Below are positions 15,740-23,912 of a DNA stretch of 35,093 nt, piece by piece. This stretch comes from an uncultured Bacteroidales bacterium. Its GTDB lineage: Bacteria > Bacteroidota > Bacteroidia > Bacteroidales > Muribaculaceae. The notes under the pieces are model-generated. The model saw only the letters and a program-made list of their open reading frames with translations. It had not been told where the DNA came from and searched no databases. Position 1 is the stretch's first letter. Every line of letters starts with the position of its first letter. Location: NCBI GenBank assembly GCA_949123685.1, contig CASBHZ010000028.1, positions 1 through 35,093 on the forward strand. The letters are read 5' to 3'. The position numbers were made by a program, and so were the translations under genes.

Positions 15740-16696
15740 ATGAAAAATATACTTATTATTGGAGCGACAGGACAGATTGGTTCAGAACTGACAATGCGCC
15801 TGCGCAAAGAGTATCCCAACGGTGATGTTGTAGCCGGATATATTCCCGGGGCAGAACCCAAAGGCGAGCTTGCAGAAAGCGGGCCCGCAATGGTGGTGGA
15901 TATCACCAATCCCGCCCAGATTGCAGAGGCTGTGGATAAATATAAAATCGACACTATCTACAACCTTGCCGCCCTCCTCTCTGCTGTGGCAGAAGCCAAA
16001 CCTCAGTTAGCCTGGAAAATCGGTGTGGGAGGACTTTATAACTGTCTGGAGATTTCAAGAGAAAAAGGGTGCGCACTCTTCACCCCGAGCAGTATCGGCT
16101 CTTTCGGTCCGGACACTCCCCACACAAAGACTCCGCAGGACACTATTCAGCGTCCGCATACTATCTACGGAGTTACAAAAGTGACCGGAGAAATGCTTTC
16201 CGATTATTATGCACGACGATTCGGAGTTGACACCCGTTCAGTCCGGTTCCCGGGACTTATATCATATGTGGCACCTCCCGGAGGCGGCACTACCGACTAT
16301 GCCGTAGACATTTATTATTCGGCAGTTAAAGGGGAAACATTCAAATGTCCGCTAAAACCGGGCACATTCATGGACATGATGTATATGCCCGATGCATTAC
16401 GTGCCGCAATTGAAATCATGGAGGCTGACCCTTCAAAACTCGTTCACCGCAATTCCTTCAATATTGCATCAATGAGTTTTGATCCGGAAATAATCTACAA
16501 TAAAATCCGTGAATATCGTCCGGAATTTAAGATGGTATATGAACTCGACCCGTTGCGTCAGAAAATAGCTGACTCATGGCCCGACAGCCTTGACGACACA
16601 TGCGCACGAGAGGAATGGGGATGGAAACCGGAGTATGATCTTGACGCCATGACCCGCGACATGCTCATAAACCTTGAGAAAAAACTGAAGCCATAA
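15740..16696 (+). CDS. tdh: L-threonine 3-dehydrogenase, short-chain (epimerase-like) type
   Basis: The enzyme oxidises L-threonine to 2-amino-3-ketobutyrate with NAD+. The 318-residue protein is an extended short-chain dehydrogenase related to UDP-galactose epimerase. It has GATGQIG at 8-14, TPSSIGSFGP at 115-124 with the catalytic serine or threonine region, and Tyr143/Lys147 in YGVTK. RFPGLISYVAPPGGGTTDYA and TFMDMMYMPDALRA are segments I associate with the short-chain threonine dehydrogenases rather than sugar epimerases. It is divergent from kbl, whose product uses its output, which is good context support. It is not the zinc alcohol-dehydrogenase type Tdh of E. coli. A strong terminator follows. 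Confidence 0.92.
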   Translation: MKNILIIGATGQIGSELTMRLRKEYPNGDVVAGYIPGAEPKGELAESGPAMVVDITNPAQIAEAVDKYKIDTIYNLAALLSAVAEAKPQLAWKIGVGGLYNCLEISREKGCALFTPSSIGSFGPDTPHTKTPQDTIQRPHTIYGVTKVTGEMLSDYYARRFGVDTRSVRFPGLISYVAPPGGGTTDYAVDIYYSAVKGETFKCPLKPGTFMDMMYMPDALRAAIEIMEADPSKLVHRNSFNIASMSFDPEIIYNKIREYRPEFKMVYELDPLRQKIADSWPDSLDDTCAREEWGWKPEYDLDAMTRDMLINLEKKLKP

Positions 16697-16727
16697 AACA
16701 ATCCTATTCCCTTAAGTTAAAATTTAT

Positions 16728-16764
16728 AAAAAACTGAAAACTCTTATGGAGTTTTCAGTTTTTT
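16728..16764 (+). terminator. Intrinsic terminator after tdh
   Basis: AAAAAACTGAAAACTC (16728-16743) pairs perfectly over 16 bp with GAGTTTTCAGTTTTTT (16749-16764) around loop TTATG. The run of six T closes it. It lies 31 nt after the tdh stop and separates tdh from the efflux operon. Confidence 0.9.
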
Positions 16765-16768
16765 AATT

Positions 16769-16776
16769 TAATTTTG
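16769..16776 (+). promoter_or_regulatory. -7 box for the efflux operon
   Basis: TAATTTTG matches TAnnTTTG, 38 nt before the tetR ATG and directly after the tdh terminator. The -33 region would overlap the terminator hairpin. Confidence 0.5.
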
Positions 16777-16814
16777 CCACCGGTTTTCCATCTTTCTGAA
16801 AAATCAGTGCATTA

Positions 16815-17456
16815 ATGGAGCAAAATTCAATATCCAAAGAGTCTTATAAGAAGCTCTTAGACGCAATATTCCCGATTATATTGAAAAATGGCATGAAAGG
16901 CACCACAATGGATAAAGTGGCGCAAACACTCGCCATGTCCAAAAGGACTCTATATGAAATTTTCGACAGCAAGGAGGAAATGCTCAAGAAAGTGATTCTT
17001 TATTATCACCGCAATCATATTGCCAGTATAACCAAGATTTTCGAAGAATCAACTACTGTGATAGAAGCATTCTATCACATCCTCAAGAACCATCACAAGG
17101 TGATGGGGCAAGCTAACCCGGACTTTTTCCGGGACATGGATTCAGATTATGCCAAACTGCGCAGAGTATATGACCGTCATTCGGATTCTTGGCAGGATAA
17201 TTTGCTAAGAGCCATTGACAAAGGAGTCAGCCAAGGAGTTTTCAGCGCAGATCTGAACTATCCTATTTTATTGAAAATGTTCCGCATACAAATGGAATCA
17301 TTGAAACGCATGGAAGAGTTTCTTCCCGAAGATGTGACATTACCGGAAGCATTCGACATAGTCAGTATGAGTTTTCTCCGGAGCATCGCCTCCCAAGAAG
17401 GAATGACAATACTTGAGAATGTACGTAAGGAAGATCTCAAAACAGAATCGAAATAA
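16815..17456 (+). CDS. TetR/AcrR-family transcriptional regulator
   Basis: This 213-residue protein has an N-terminal TetR DNA-binding domain: residues 15-60 hold NGMKGTTMDKVAQTLAMSKRTLYEIFDSKEEML, a helix-turn-helix typical of the family. The rest is helical and would form the ligand-binding and dimer domain. It is the first gene of the efflux operon, 17 bp before tolC, so the natural model is a repressor that controls its own operon in response to a pump substrate. No clear palindromic operator is visible between 16765 and 16814. The ligand is unknown. Confidence 0.92.
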   Translation: MEQNSISKESYKKLLDAIFPIILKNGMKGTTMDKVAQTLAMSKRTLYEIFDSKEEMLKKVILYYHRNHIASITKIFEESTTVIEAFYHILKNHHKVMGQANPDFFRDMDSDYAKLRRVYDRHSDSWQDNLLRAIDKGVSQGVFSADLNYPILLKMFRIQMESLKRMEEFLPEDVTLPEAFDIVSMSFLRSIASQEGMTILENVRKEDLKTESK

Positions 17457-17473
17457 ATCTTATTATAAATAAT

Positions 17474-18829
17474 ATGGCTCTAAAAAAATCAATTTTAGCG
17501 ACGCTATCGTTCCTATTGCCAATTACAGCCTTCGCCCAATCTTCGGCAACAGACACGCTGAAATTATCGCGGGAACAATGCGTAGCCATCGCTTTGCAAG
17601 ACAACCCTACGATACGGGTGGCGGATCTTGAAGTCAAACGGGTGGATTATTCAAAGAAAGAGGTCATAGCAAACCTTTTCCCCACTATCGACTTTTCGGG
17701 TGCATACCAACGCTCAATCGAACTGCAAACCCTGAATATGAACATGGGAGGGGAGTCCACAAAAATCAAGATGGGATCCGACAACATGTGGAATTTCGGT
17801 TTCTCGGCCGCACTTCCCATAGTGAATGCAGCTTTGTGGAAATCAATCCAGATTTCAGACACTCAGATACTGTCTACACTTGAATCGGCAAGAGCATCAC
17901 GACTCGACATGGTTAACAATGTCAACAAATCTTATTACAGCCTTCTCCTTGCAATTGCTTCACGCGATGTAATAAGACAGAATTATGAAATAGCCAAAAT
18001 AAATGCCGATATATACAAGAAACAGTTTGAACAGGGAACAGCCTCCGAATATGATGTTCTAAGAAGCTCTGTGCAGGTAACCAATATAGAGCCGGAACTT
18101 CTGCAGGCAGATATTTCTGTAAGACAATGCCAATTGCAGCTAAAAGTGCTGATGGGCATGGACTCTGCTATCGAACTTATGCCCGACATCACGCTTAAAC
18201 AGATGCAAAGCGACATGTTCGGCTACACGGCAGCACTGAACCGATCACTTGCTAACAATACTTCCCTAAGGTCTCTCGATATCCAGACCGACATGGCACG
18301 TCAGAATGTCACACTAAAAAAATTCGCGTGGATTCCAACCCTTGCGGCAACATATAATATTAACTGGAATGCACTCAGCAACGGCAATGCCTTGAAGAAT
18401 CAGGATTTCAATCCATATTCCACTGTTGGAGTAGCCCTTCAAATACCTATTTTCTCGGGTGGATCAAAGTATTATGGAGTGAAACAAGCGCAAGTACAGC
18501 TAAAAGAGATGGACCTCCAACGCGAGAACCTGGTCAATTCTCTCAATATGCAAGTTGACCTCGCTATCGATAATATCAATAAGCAGGTAAAACAGATTGC
18601 AGCAAGCGAAGATGGAATGCGCCAAGCTGCAAAAGCCTACGAGATAATGCAGAAAAGTTTTGAGATAGGCGCAGCTACATACCTCGACCTCAGAGACAGC
18701 GAACTCGCCAACACGTCTGCACAACTTTCTTATCTCCAAAGCATTTACAACTACCTCATCTCTACAAGCGAGCTTGACCTGCTGCTTGGCAGGGATGAAG
18801 CATTAACCACCTCTATATCTTCACGCTAA
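17474..18829 (+). CDS. TolC-family outer-membrane efflux channel
   Basis: The 451-residue protein has a signal peptide (MALKKSILATLSFLLPITAFAQ) and the two long helical hairpin repeats of the outer membrane efflux protein family. The first repeat starts at LSREQCVAIALQDNPTIRVADLEVKR, the second around residues 240-440 with QAQVQLKEMDLQRENLVNSLNMQVDLAIDNI. It forms the trimeric channel through the outer membrane and periplasm for the RND pump encoded downstream. There is no lipobox at the N-terminus, unlike many OprM-type channels. It starts 17 bp after tetR and ends 12 bp before the adaptor gene. Confidence 0.94.
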   Translation: MALKKSILATLSFLLPITAFAQSSATDTLKLSREQCVAIALQDNPTIRVADLEVKRVDYSKKEVIANLFPTIDFSGAYQRSIELQTLNMNMGGESTKIKMGSDNMWNFGFSAALPIVNAALWKSIQISDTQILSTLESARASRLDMVNNVNKSYYSLLLAIASRDVIRQNYEIAKINADIYKKQFEQGTASEYDVLRSSVQVTNIEPELLQADISVRQCQLQLKVLMGMDSAIELMPDITLKQMQSDMFGYTAALNRSLANNTSLRSLDIQTDMARQNVTLKKFAWIPTLAATYNINWNALSNGNALKNQDFNPYSTVGVALQIPIFSGGSKYYGVKQAQVQLKEMDLQRENLVNSLNMQVDLAIDNINKQVKQIAASEDGMRQAAKAYEIMQKSFEIGAATYLDLRDSELANTSAQLSYLQSIYNYLISTSELDLLLGRDEALTTSISSR

Positions 18830-18841
18830 CATATCATCATC

Positions 18842-19900
18842 ATGAATAAAATATTTCTTACTTCCGCCGCTTTCGCCCTGATGACTCTCGGAGCTTGTTC
18901 TGGCGGAGACAAAACTGAACAAGAGTCTAAAAAAGAAGAGATTCCCGTGGTGAAGACCATGCTGGTCAACGACCGAGAAGTAAATCAGATAGGCAACTAC
19001 ACTGCCACTGTTGAACCGGAACTGATCAATAATATCTCTTCCGCATCACCCAACCGCATCAAACAGATCCAGGTGGATGAAGGTATGAATGTTTCTGCCG
19101 GTCAGCGGCTTGTGGTGATGGATGACGTGAACACTACAAGTTATGAACTGCAAGTGGACAATGCCAAGGCAAATCTGAAAAACATAGAAGTGAACTATAA
19201 CAGGGCACTTGAGCTTTTCAAGATAGGCGGAGGCACAAAACAGCAAGTTGACCAGATGGAAATTCAGCTTGTGAATGCAAAAAACACACTCGCATCTGCC
19301 GAAAGGACTCTGCGTAATGTGCGTGAAAACACAATCCTTACATCTCCGATTTCCGGGGTTGTAACCGCACGTAATTATGATCCGGGAGATATGACCGGCT
19401 CGCTTCCTATTCTTACAATAGCACGCACCCAACCGGTAAAGATAGTGATTAACATTTCCGAAAGCGAACTTTCAAAAGTAAAACGCGGAATGCCGGCGAT
19501 CGTAACATTCGACACATATGGAGACGAAATATTCAACGGAACCGTAACCCTCGTAGCCCCTACCGTAGATCAGGCTTCCAGAACTTTCGGAGCCGAGATC
19601 ACATTGCCGAACTCTGACAACCGCATACTCCCGGGAATGTTCGGACGCGTGGAACTGAGTCTCGGAACAGCACGCCGTGTTGTGGTACCCGATAAGGCAG
19701 TGGTAAAACAACCCGGTTCAGGCAACCATTACGTGTATGTTTACAATCCTGACGGCACCGTAAGCTACAATAAGGTGGAACTCGGACAGCGTCTCGGCGA
19801 TTCTTATGAGCTTATAAGCGGTGTAGAACCCGGATCGACAGTCGTAGTTTCCGGTCAGACTCGCCTCGCCAACGGCATAAAAGTAAAAGTAGCCAAATAA
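18842..19900 (+). CDS. RND efflux periplasmic adaptor (membrane fusion) lipoprotein
   Basis: The 352-residue protein has a lipoprotein signal with lipobox LGAC and Cys19, so it is anchored by lipid. It shows the adaptor order: biotinyl-lipoyl-like half (QVDEGMNVSAGQRLVVMDD, about 76-96), helical hairpin (about 100-155), second lipoyl half (ILTSPISGVVTARNYDPGDMTG, about 160-185), beta-barrel (about 195-265) and membrane-proximal domain up to the end. It links the inner-membrane pump to TolC. Its length is typical of the AcrA/MexA type. The next gene starts 34 bp downstream, after three TGAAAAC repeats. Confidence 0.94.
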   Translation: MNKIFLTSAAFALMTLGACSGGDKTEQESKKEEIPVVKTMLVNDREVNQIGNYTATVEPELINNISSASPNRIKQIQVDEGMNVSAGQRLVVMDDVNTTSYELQVDNAKANLKNIEVNYNRALELFKIGGGTKQQVDQMEIQLVNAKNTLASAERTLRNVRENTILTSPISGVVTARNYDPGDMTGSLPILTIARTQPVKIVINISESELSKVKRGMPAIVTFDTYGDEIFNGTVTLVAPTVDQASRTFGAEITLPNSDNRILPGMFGRVELSLGTARRVVVPDKAVVKQPGSGNHYVYVYNPDGTVSYNKVELGQRLGDSYELISGVEPGSTVVVSGQTRLANGIKVKVAK

Positions 19901-19911
19901 GAGCTAATCTC

Positions 19912-19932
19912 TGAAAACTGAAAACTGAAAAC
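19912..19932 (+). repeat. Three tandem heptamers upstream of the RND gene
   Basis: TGAAAAC occurs three times in a row (19912-19918, 19919-19925, 19926-19932), ending 2 nt before the RND ATG at 19935. The tract occupies the translation start region, so changes in copy number would alter it. The same heptamer occurs once in the tdh terminator stem. Confidence 0.8.
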
Positions 19933-19934
19933 CA

Positions 19935-22900
19935 ATGTCATTATATAGTTCAGCAGTAAAAAGACCGGTAATGACGACGCTATGTTTCGTCACAGTCATT
20001 ATCCTCGGTCTCTTCTCTCTGGCAAAGCTCCCTATTGACCTTTATCCGGACATCGATACAAATTCTATCATGGTAATCACCATGTATCCGGGAGCTTCAG
20101 CCAAAGATATAGAGCAAAATGTCACCAAACCGCTTGAGAATACTCTAAACTCTGTGGAGCATCTGAAGCATATATCTTCCACTTCAAGAGAGAATACATC
20201 CGTTATCACTCTTGAATTCGAATATGGTTACGACATTGATGTGTTAACCAACGATGTGCGCGACAAACTCGATATGGTGAAATCGCAACTTCCCGATGAT
20301 TCGGAAAATCCGATAATCTTCAAGTTCTCCACCGACATGATTCCAATCTGTCTCCTGTCGGTTCAGGCAAACGAGAGCATGGCTGGTCTTTACAAGATCC
20401 TTGACGATAATGTCGCCAACCCTCTCGCACGTGTGGACGGAGTAGGATCCGTATCAATCTCCGGCGCACCCAAGCGTGAGATACATGTATATGTAGATCC
20501 CAACAGACTTGAGGCATATAACCTTTCCGTAGAGCAGATCGCATCCGTAATCGGAGCGGAAAACCGCAATGTGCCCGGTGGATCGTTCGATATCGGTTCG
20601 AACACATATGCACTCCGTGTGCAAGGTGAGTTTGAGGAAACTTCGCAGATGGAGCATATTCCCGTAGGTAGCTTCCAAGGGAAAATGGTATACCTGAGCG
20701 ATGTCGCAAAAATCGTTGACAGTCTTGAGGAGCGCACCCAACGCACATACAATGACGGTAAAGAGGGAGCGATGATCATCATTCAGAAACAGAGTGGTGC
20801 CAACTCTGTGGAGATTTCAAACAAAGTGATGAAAATGCTCCCGTCGTTAGAGAAAAACCTCCCGTCTGACGTAAAGATCGGAGTGATAGTCGACACTTCC
20901 GACAATATCCGCAACACTATCGCAGCTCTTGTGGAGACGGTGATGTATGCGCTCATCTTCGTTATGATCGTAGTGTTCGTGTTCTTAGGACGTTGGCGCG
21001 CCACAATGATTATCGTCATAACCATTCCGGTGTCACTCATCGCGTCGTTCATCTATCTTTTTGCAACAGGCAACACACTGAACATCGTATCACTCTCTGC
21101 CCTTTCCATATCTATCGGTATGGTGGTAGACGATGCCATTGTGGTGCTTGAGAACGTAACCACACACATTGAAAGAGGTGCAGACCCGAAACAGGCTGCC
21201 GTGCATGGCACCAACGAGGTGGCAATCTCGGTAATTGCATCAACCCTTACACTCATAGCAGTATTCTTCCCGCTCACACTTGTTACCGGCATGACAGGAG
21301 TGCTCTTCCGTCAGCTTGGATGGATGGTGACAATCATGATGATCATATCCACAACCTGTGCCCTTTCCCTCACTCCTATGCTCTGCAGCCAATGGCTCAG
21401 GCTCAAAGGTAAAGCGACTGACGGTAACAAGAAAAACTGGTATTCACATATCGAACGTGCCTTAGACAAATTCGATGACGGTTACACAGCGTTACTCCGT
21501 AAAGTTGTAAGCCACCGCACCATAACAATCATAATATGTCTCGGAACTTTCGTAGGCTCCATATTCCTTATGAAATTCGTAGGCACCGAGTTCTTCCCGA
21601 CACAGGATGACGGACGTTTAGGAGTAAATCTTGAGTTGCCGATCGGTGCCCGCGTAGAAGAAGCACAGGAAGTTACCGGAAGGCTCGATTCTCTATGGCG
21701 TGCCAAATATCCGGAAATAACGGTAATGAACTATACTGTCGGACCGGCAAGTTCTGACAACACGTTTGCATCACTCTCCGACAACGGTGCGCACATCATA
21801 TCAATGAACATACGTCTCCTTGATCCGGGAGACCGTAAGCGCGGCATTCGTGAAATAGCTGAGGAAATGCGTAAAGACCTTACACGAGATTTTCCTGAGT
21901 TTAAGAAAGCACAGGTTAACATCGGTGGCGGTCGCGGACAAGGAATGGGTGGACAGAGCACCGTAGATTTCGAAATCTATGGTTATGATTTCGACGAAAC
22001 CGACCGCGTTGCTGCGGAATTGAAACAGATTCTCGAAGGAATCAACGGCACTGCCGACGTCACTATATCACGCTCCGACTATCAGCCGGAGTATCAAGTG
22101 GATTTTGACCGTGAAAAGCTGTCCATGTATGGCATAAGCTTACAGACAGCAGCCTACTATCTTCGAAACCGCATCAATGGCTCCACGGCATCGCAATTCC
22201 GCGAAGACGGTGAGGAATATGACATAAAGGTAATGTATGCACCTGAACACCGCACAAGCATCGAGGATATTGAAAACATTCTGATATATTCGAACGAAGG
22301 GAAAGGAATCAGGCTCAAGGAACTCGGAACGGTCGTGGAACGCTTCACGCCTCCTACAATCGAGCGTAAAGACCGTGAGCGTATAATAACCGTTTCTGCA
22401 GTTGTTGACGGAGTCCCGATGAGTCAGGTAGTGACAGCAGCTGAAGCTGAGATGGCAAACATTGACCTTCCATCAGGAATCACGGTTCAGATTGCAGGTA
22501 GTTATGAAGACCAGCAAGATTCTTTCGGAGATCTCCTTATGCTCGGAATCCTGATCATAATTCTCGTCTATATCGTAATGGCGGCGCAGTTCGAATCACT
22601 CACCTACCCGGGCATAATCATGACCTCACTTCTGTTCGCCTTCTCCGGAGTGTTCCTCATTCTTTGGCTCACCGGACACACGCTTAACGTCATGTCGATG
22701 ATCGGTGCGATCATGCTTATCGGTATTGTTGTGAAAAACGGTATCGTGCTCATTGACTATATCACGCTTAACCGCGAACGAGGAATGTCGATACGTCGTG
22801 CCGTGATCGACGGAGGACGCTCACGTCTCCGTCCCGTGGTCATGACCACTCTGACCACAATCCTCGGTATGGTCCCGATGGCTGTAGGCACAGGACAAGG

Positions 22901-23048
22901 AGCCGAGATGTGGCGACCGATGGGAACCGCCGTGATCGGAGGTCTTACATTCTCTACTATCTTGACCCTCCTTTTTGTTCCTGTATTATATTGCGTATTC
23001 GCCGGCAACGGCGTGAAACGCACCCGCAGAAAATTACGTAAGAAATAG
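19935..23048 (+). CDS. RND-family multidrug efflux permease (HAE1/AcrB type)
   Basis: The 1037-residue inner-membrane protein has the two-fold RND layout: N-terminal helix, large periplasmic loop, six helices, then a second helix-loop-helix half with a total of 12 membrane segments. The proton-relay residues are present: Asp399-Asp400 in GMVVDDAIVVLEN and Lys934 in GIVVKNGIVLID. PGASAKDIEQNVTKPLE and PIDLYPDID are typical of the family. The acidic pair and absence of metal-site residues favour drug/lipid-type export over heavy-metal export. It pumps substrates from the periplasm and inner membrane through the adaptor and TolC, driven by protons. The substrate cannot be read from sequence. A heptad inverted repeat follows it. 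Confidence 0.96.
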   Translation: MSLYSSAVKRPVMTTLCFVTVIILGLFSLAKLPIDLYPDIDTNSIMVITMYPGASAKDIEQNVTKPLENTLNSVEHLKHISSTSRENTSVITLEFEYGYDIDVLTNDVRDKLDMVKSQLPDDSENPIIFKFSTDMIPICLLSVQANESMAGLYKILDDNVANPLARVDGVGSVSISGAPKREIHVYVDPNRLEAYNLSVEQIASVIGAENRNVPGGSFDIGSNTYALRVQGEFEETSQMEHIPVGSFQGKMVYLSDVAKIVDSLEERTQRTYNDGKEGAMIIIQKQSGANSVEISNKVMKMLPSLEKNLPSDVKIGVIVDTSDNIRNTIAALVETVMYALIFVMIVVFVFLGRWRATMIIVITIPVSLIASFIYLFATGNTLNIVSLSALSISIGMVVDDAIVVLENVTTHIERGADPKQAAVHGTNEVAISVIASTLTLIAVFFPLTLVTGMTGVLFRQLGWMVTIMMIISTTCALSLTPMLCSQWLRLKGKATDGNKKNWYSHIERALDKFDDGYTALLRKVVSHRTITIIICLGTFVGSIFLMKFVGTEFFPTQDDGRLGVNLELPIGARVEEAQEVTGRLDSLWRAKYPEITVMNYTVGPASSDNTFASLSDNGAHIISMNIRLLDPGDRKRGIREIAEEMRKDLTRDFPEFKKAQVNIGGGRGQGMGGQSTVDFEIYGYDFDETDRVAAELKQILEGINGTADVTISRSDYQPEYQVDFDREKLSMYGISLQTAAYYLRNRINGSTASQFREDGEEYDIKVMYAPEHRTSIEDIENILIYSNEGKGIRLKELGTVVERFTPPTIERKDRERIITVSAVVDGVPMSQVVTAAEAEMANIDLPSGITVQIAGSYEDQQDSFGDLLMLGILIIILVYIVMAAQFESLTYPGIIMTSLLFAFSGVFLILWLTGHTLNVMSMIGAIMLIGIVVKNGIVLIDYITLNRERGMSIRRAVIDGGRSRLRPVVMTTLTTILGMVPMAVGTGQGAEMWRPMGTAVIGGLTFSTILTLLFVPVLYCVFAGNGVKRTRRKLRKK

Positions 23049-23054
23049 TGTCAG

Positions 23055-23141
23055 GCTTTAGGTGTTAGGCTTTAGGCATTAGACATTAGCTCTATATATC
23101 TAAAGCCTAAAACCTAAAGCCTAAAGCCTAAAACCTAAAAA
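23055..23141 (+). repeat. Inverted heptad-repeat tract before the PII-like gene
   Basis: The left arm (23055-23089) is five degenerate heptamers of GCTTTAG type; the right arm (23100-23141) is six of CTAAAGC/CTAAAAC type. The arms are inverse complements with a ~10-nt AT loop, and the right arm runs up to the ATG at 23142. It could be a hairpin or attenuator in the operon, or a copy-number-variable tract. Confidence 0.75.
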
Positions 23142-23435
23142 ATGAAAGCAATATTCATATCATATGACCAGGCACATCACGAAGCAATAATAGATGTGCT
23201 TACACGCACTTCCTGCCGTGGATTCACAGCATTCGGAGAGGTGCAAGGGCGCGGAAGCCACACCGGTGACCCGCATTATGGCTCACACGCATGGCCTTCG
23301 CTGGCGTCTGCCATCCTGACATTTGTAGAAGACGACCGCGTTGAGCCGGTGCTCAAACGTCTTAAAGAACTTGATTACAACAAACCGCTACTTGGCTTAA
23401 GAGCCTTCGTTTGGGACACGATAGCCACTATATAA
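23142..23435 (+). CDS. PII-like small protein linked to the RND operon
   Basis: This 97-residue protein starts MKAIFISYDQAHHEAIIDVLTRT and continues with GFTAFGEVQGRGSHTGDPHYGSHAWPSLASAILTFVEDDRVEPVLKRLKEL. The beta-alpha-beta pattern, with a G-rich T-loop-like segment at about 32-48, resembles the PII (GlnB) fold. I know similar proteins downstream of RND pumps in Bacteroidales, but their role is not established to my knowledge. GRGSHTGDPHYGSHAW is rich in His and could bind a ligand or metal; that is inference. The C-terminal residues LLGLRAFVWD are also typical of these homologues. It is the last gene of the efflux operon, 93 bp after the permease. Confidence 0.75.
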   Translation: MKAIFISYDQAHHEAIIDVLTRTSCRGFTAFGEVQGRGSHTGDPHYGSHAWPSLASAILTFVEDDRVEPVLKRLKELDYNKPLLGLRAFVWDTIATI

Positions 23436-23444
23436 GTCAATCAC

Positions 23445-23496
23445 GGATATAAATTAAACGTCGGTAGCGATCGCTACCGACGTTTAATTTATATCC
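23445..23496. terminator. Perfect 52-bp palindrome, bidirectional terminator
   Basis: 26 nt (23445-23470) are followed directly by their exact reverse complement (23471-23496). The centre is GTCGGTAGCGA/TCGCTACCGAC and the outer parts are AT-rich. It lies between converging operons, 10 nt after the PII-like gene and 30 nt from the DUF1573 gene, and should terminate both. Confidence 0.85.
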
Positions 23497-23525
23497 ATAT
23501 ACTATGGTCCCGCCTATGTTCAGCA

Positions 23526-23912
23526 CTACTTTCTTAAAGGTCTTTTCACTCGCCCTTTGACAAACAGTAGGAAAGCCTTTCTGTTTGCATTGGAACGCAC
23601 CCTCACAACTTTCCGGAAGTTTCCGGGACTCCGGTGCCAACTATTGAAACTGACTGTCATAAGCGATGAATCTCCGGGAGCAATAGGATCCTTGACATAC
23701 TCAGTGGCAGTGCACCCGCAATCCGTGAAAACCTGTGTTATCAAGAGAGGCTCGTCTCCGTCATTGTGGATCCATACCTCCCCCTTCTTAATAGTATCCA
23801 CAGGGATGGCTCCAAGATCCACCTCCTGACTTCCAAACCTCAGCAATGGACCATTTACCGATACTGCAATAAAGGTCAACGCCGAACACACAATATTAAT
23901 CCCCATTATCAT
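23526..23912 (-). CDS. DUF1573 domain protein
   Basis: The 128-residue protein has a hydrophobic N-terminus (GINIVCSALTFIAVSVNG) that could be a signal anchor, then one DUF1573 domain, which is an Ig-like beta sandwich: FGSQEVDLGAIPVDTIKKGEVWIHNDGDEPLLITQVFTDCGCTATEY. The FTDCGCTA motif with two cysteines is the family hallmark. Such domains are common in Bacteroidetes envelope proteins, with no assigned function. Its ATG overlaps the stop of the giant gene (ATGA, 23909-23912), so the two are translationally coupled. That suggests it helps with, or acts on, the product of the fimbrial operon. The palindrome at 23445 ends the operon. Confidence 0.88.
   Translation of the reverse strand: MIMGINIVCSALTFIAVSVNGPLLRFGSQEVDLGAIPVDTIKKGEVWIHNDGDEPLLITQVFTDCGCTATEYVKDPIAPGDSSLMTVSFNSWHRSPGNFRKVVRVRSNANRKAFLLFVKGRVKRPLRK

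Noticed and set aside
23055..23141. CRISPR-like reading of the heptad tract
   Set aside because: Units are 7 nt with no spacers and the two arms are inverse complements; no cas genes are in the window.
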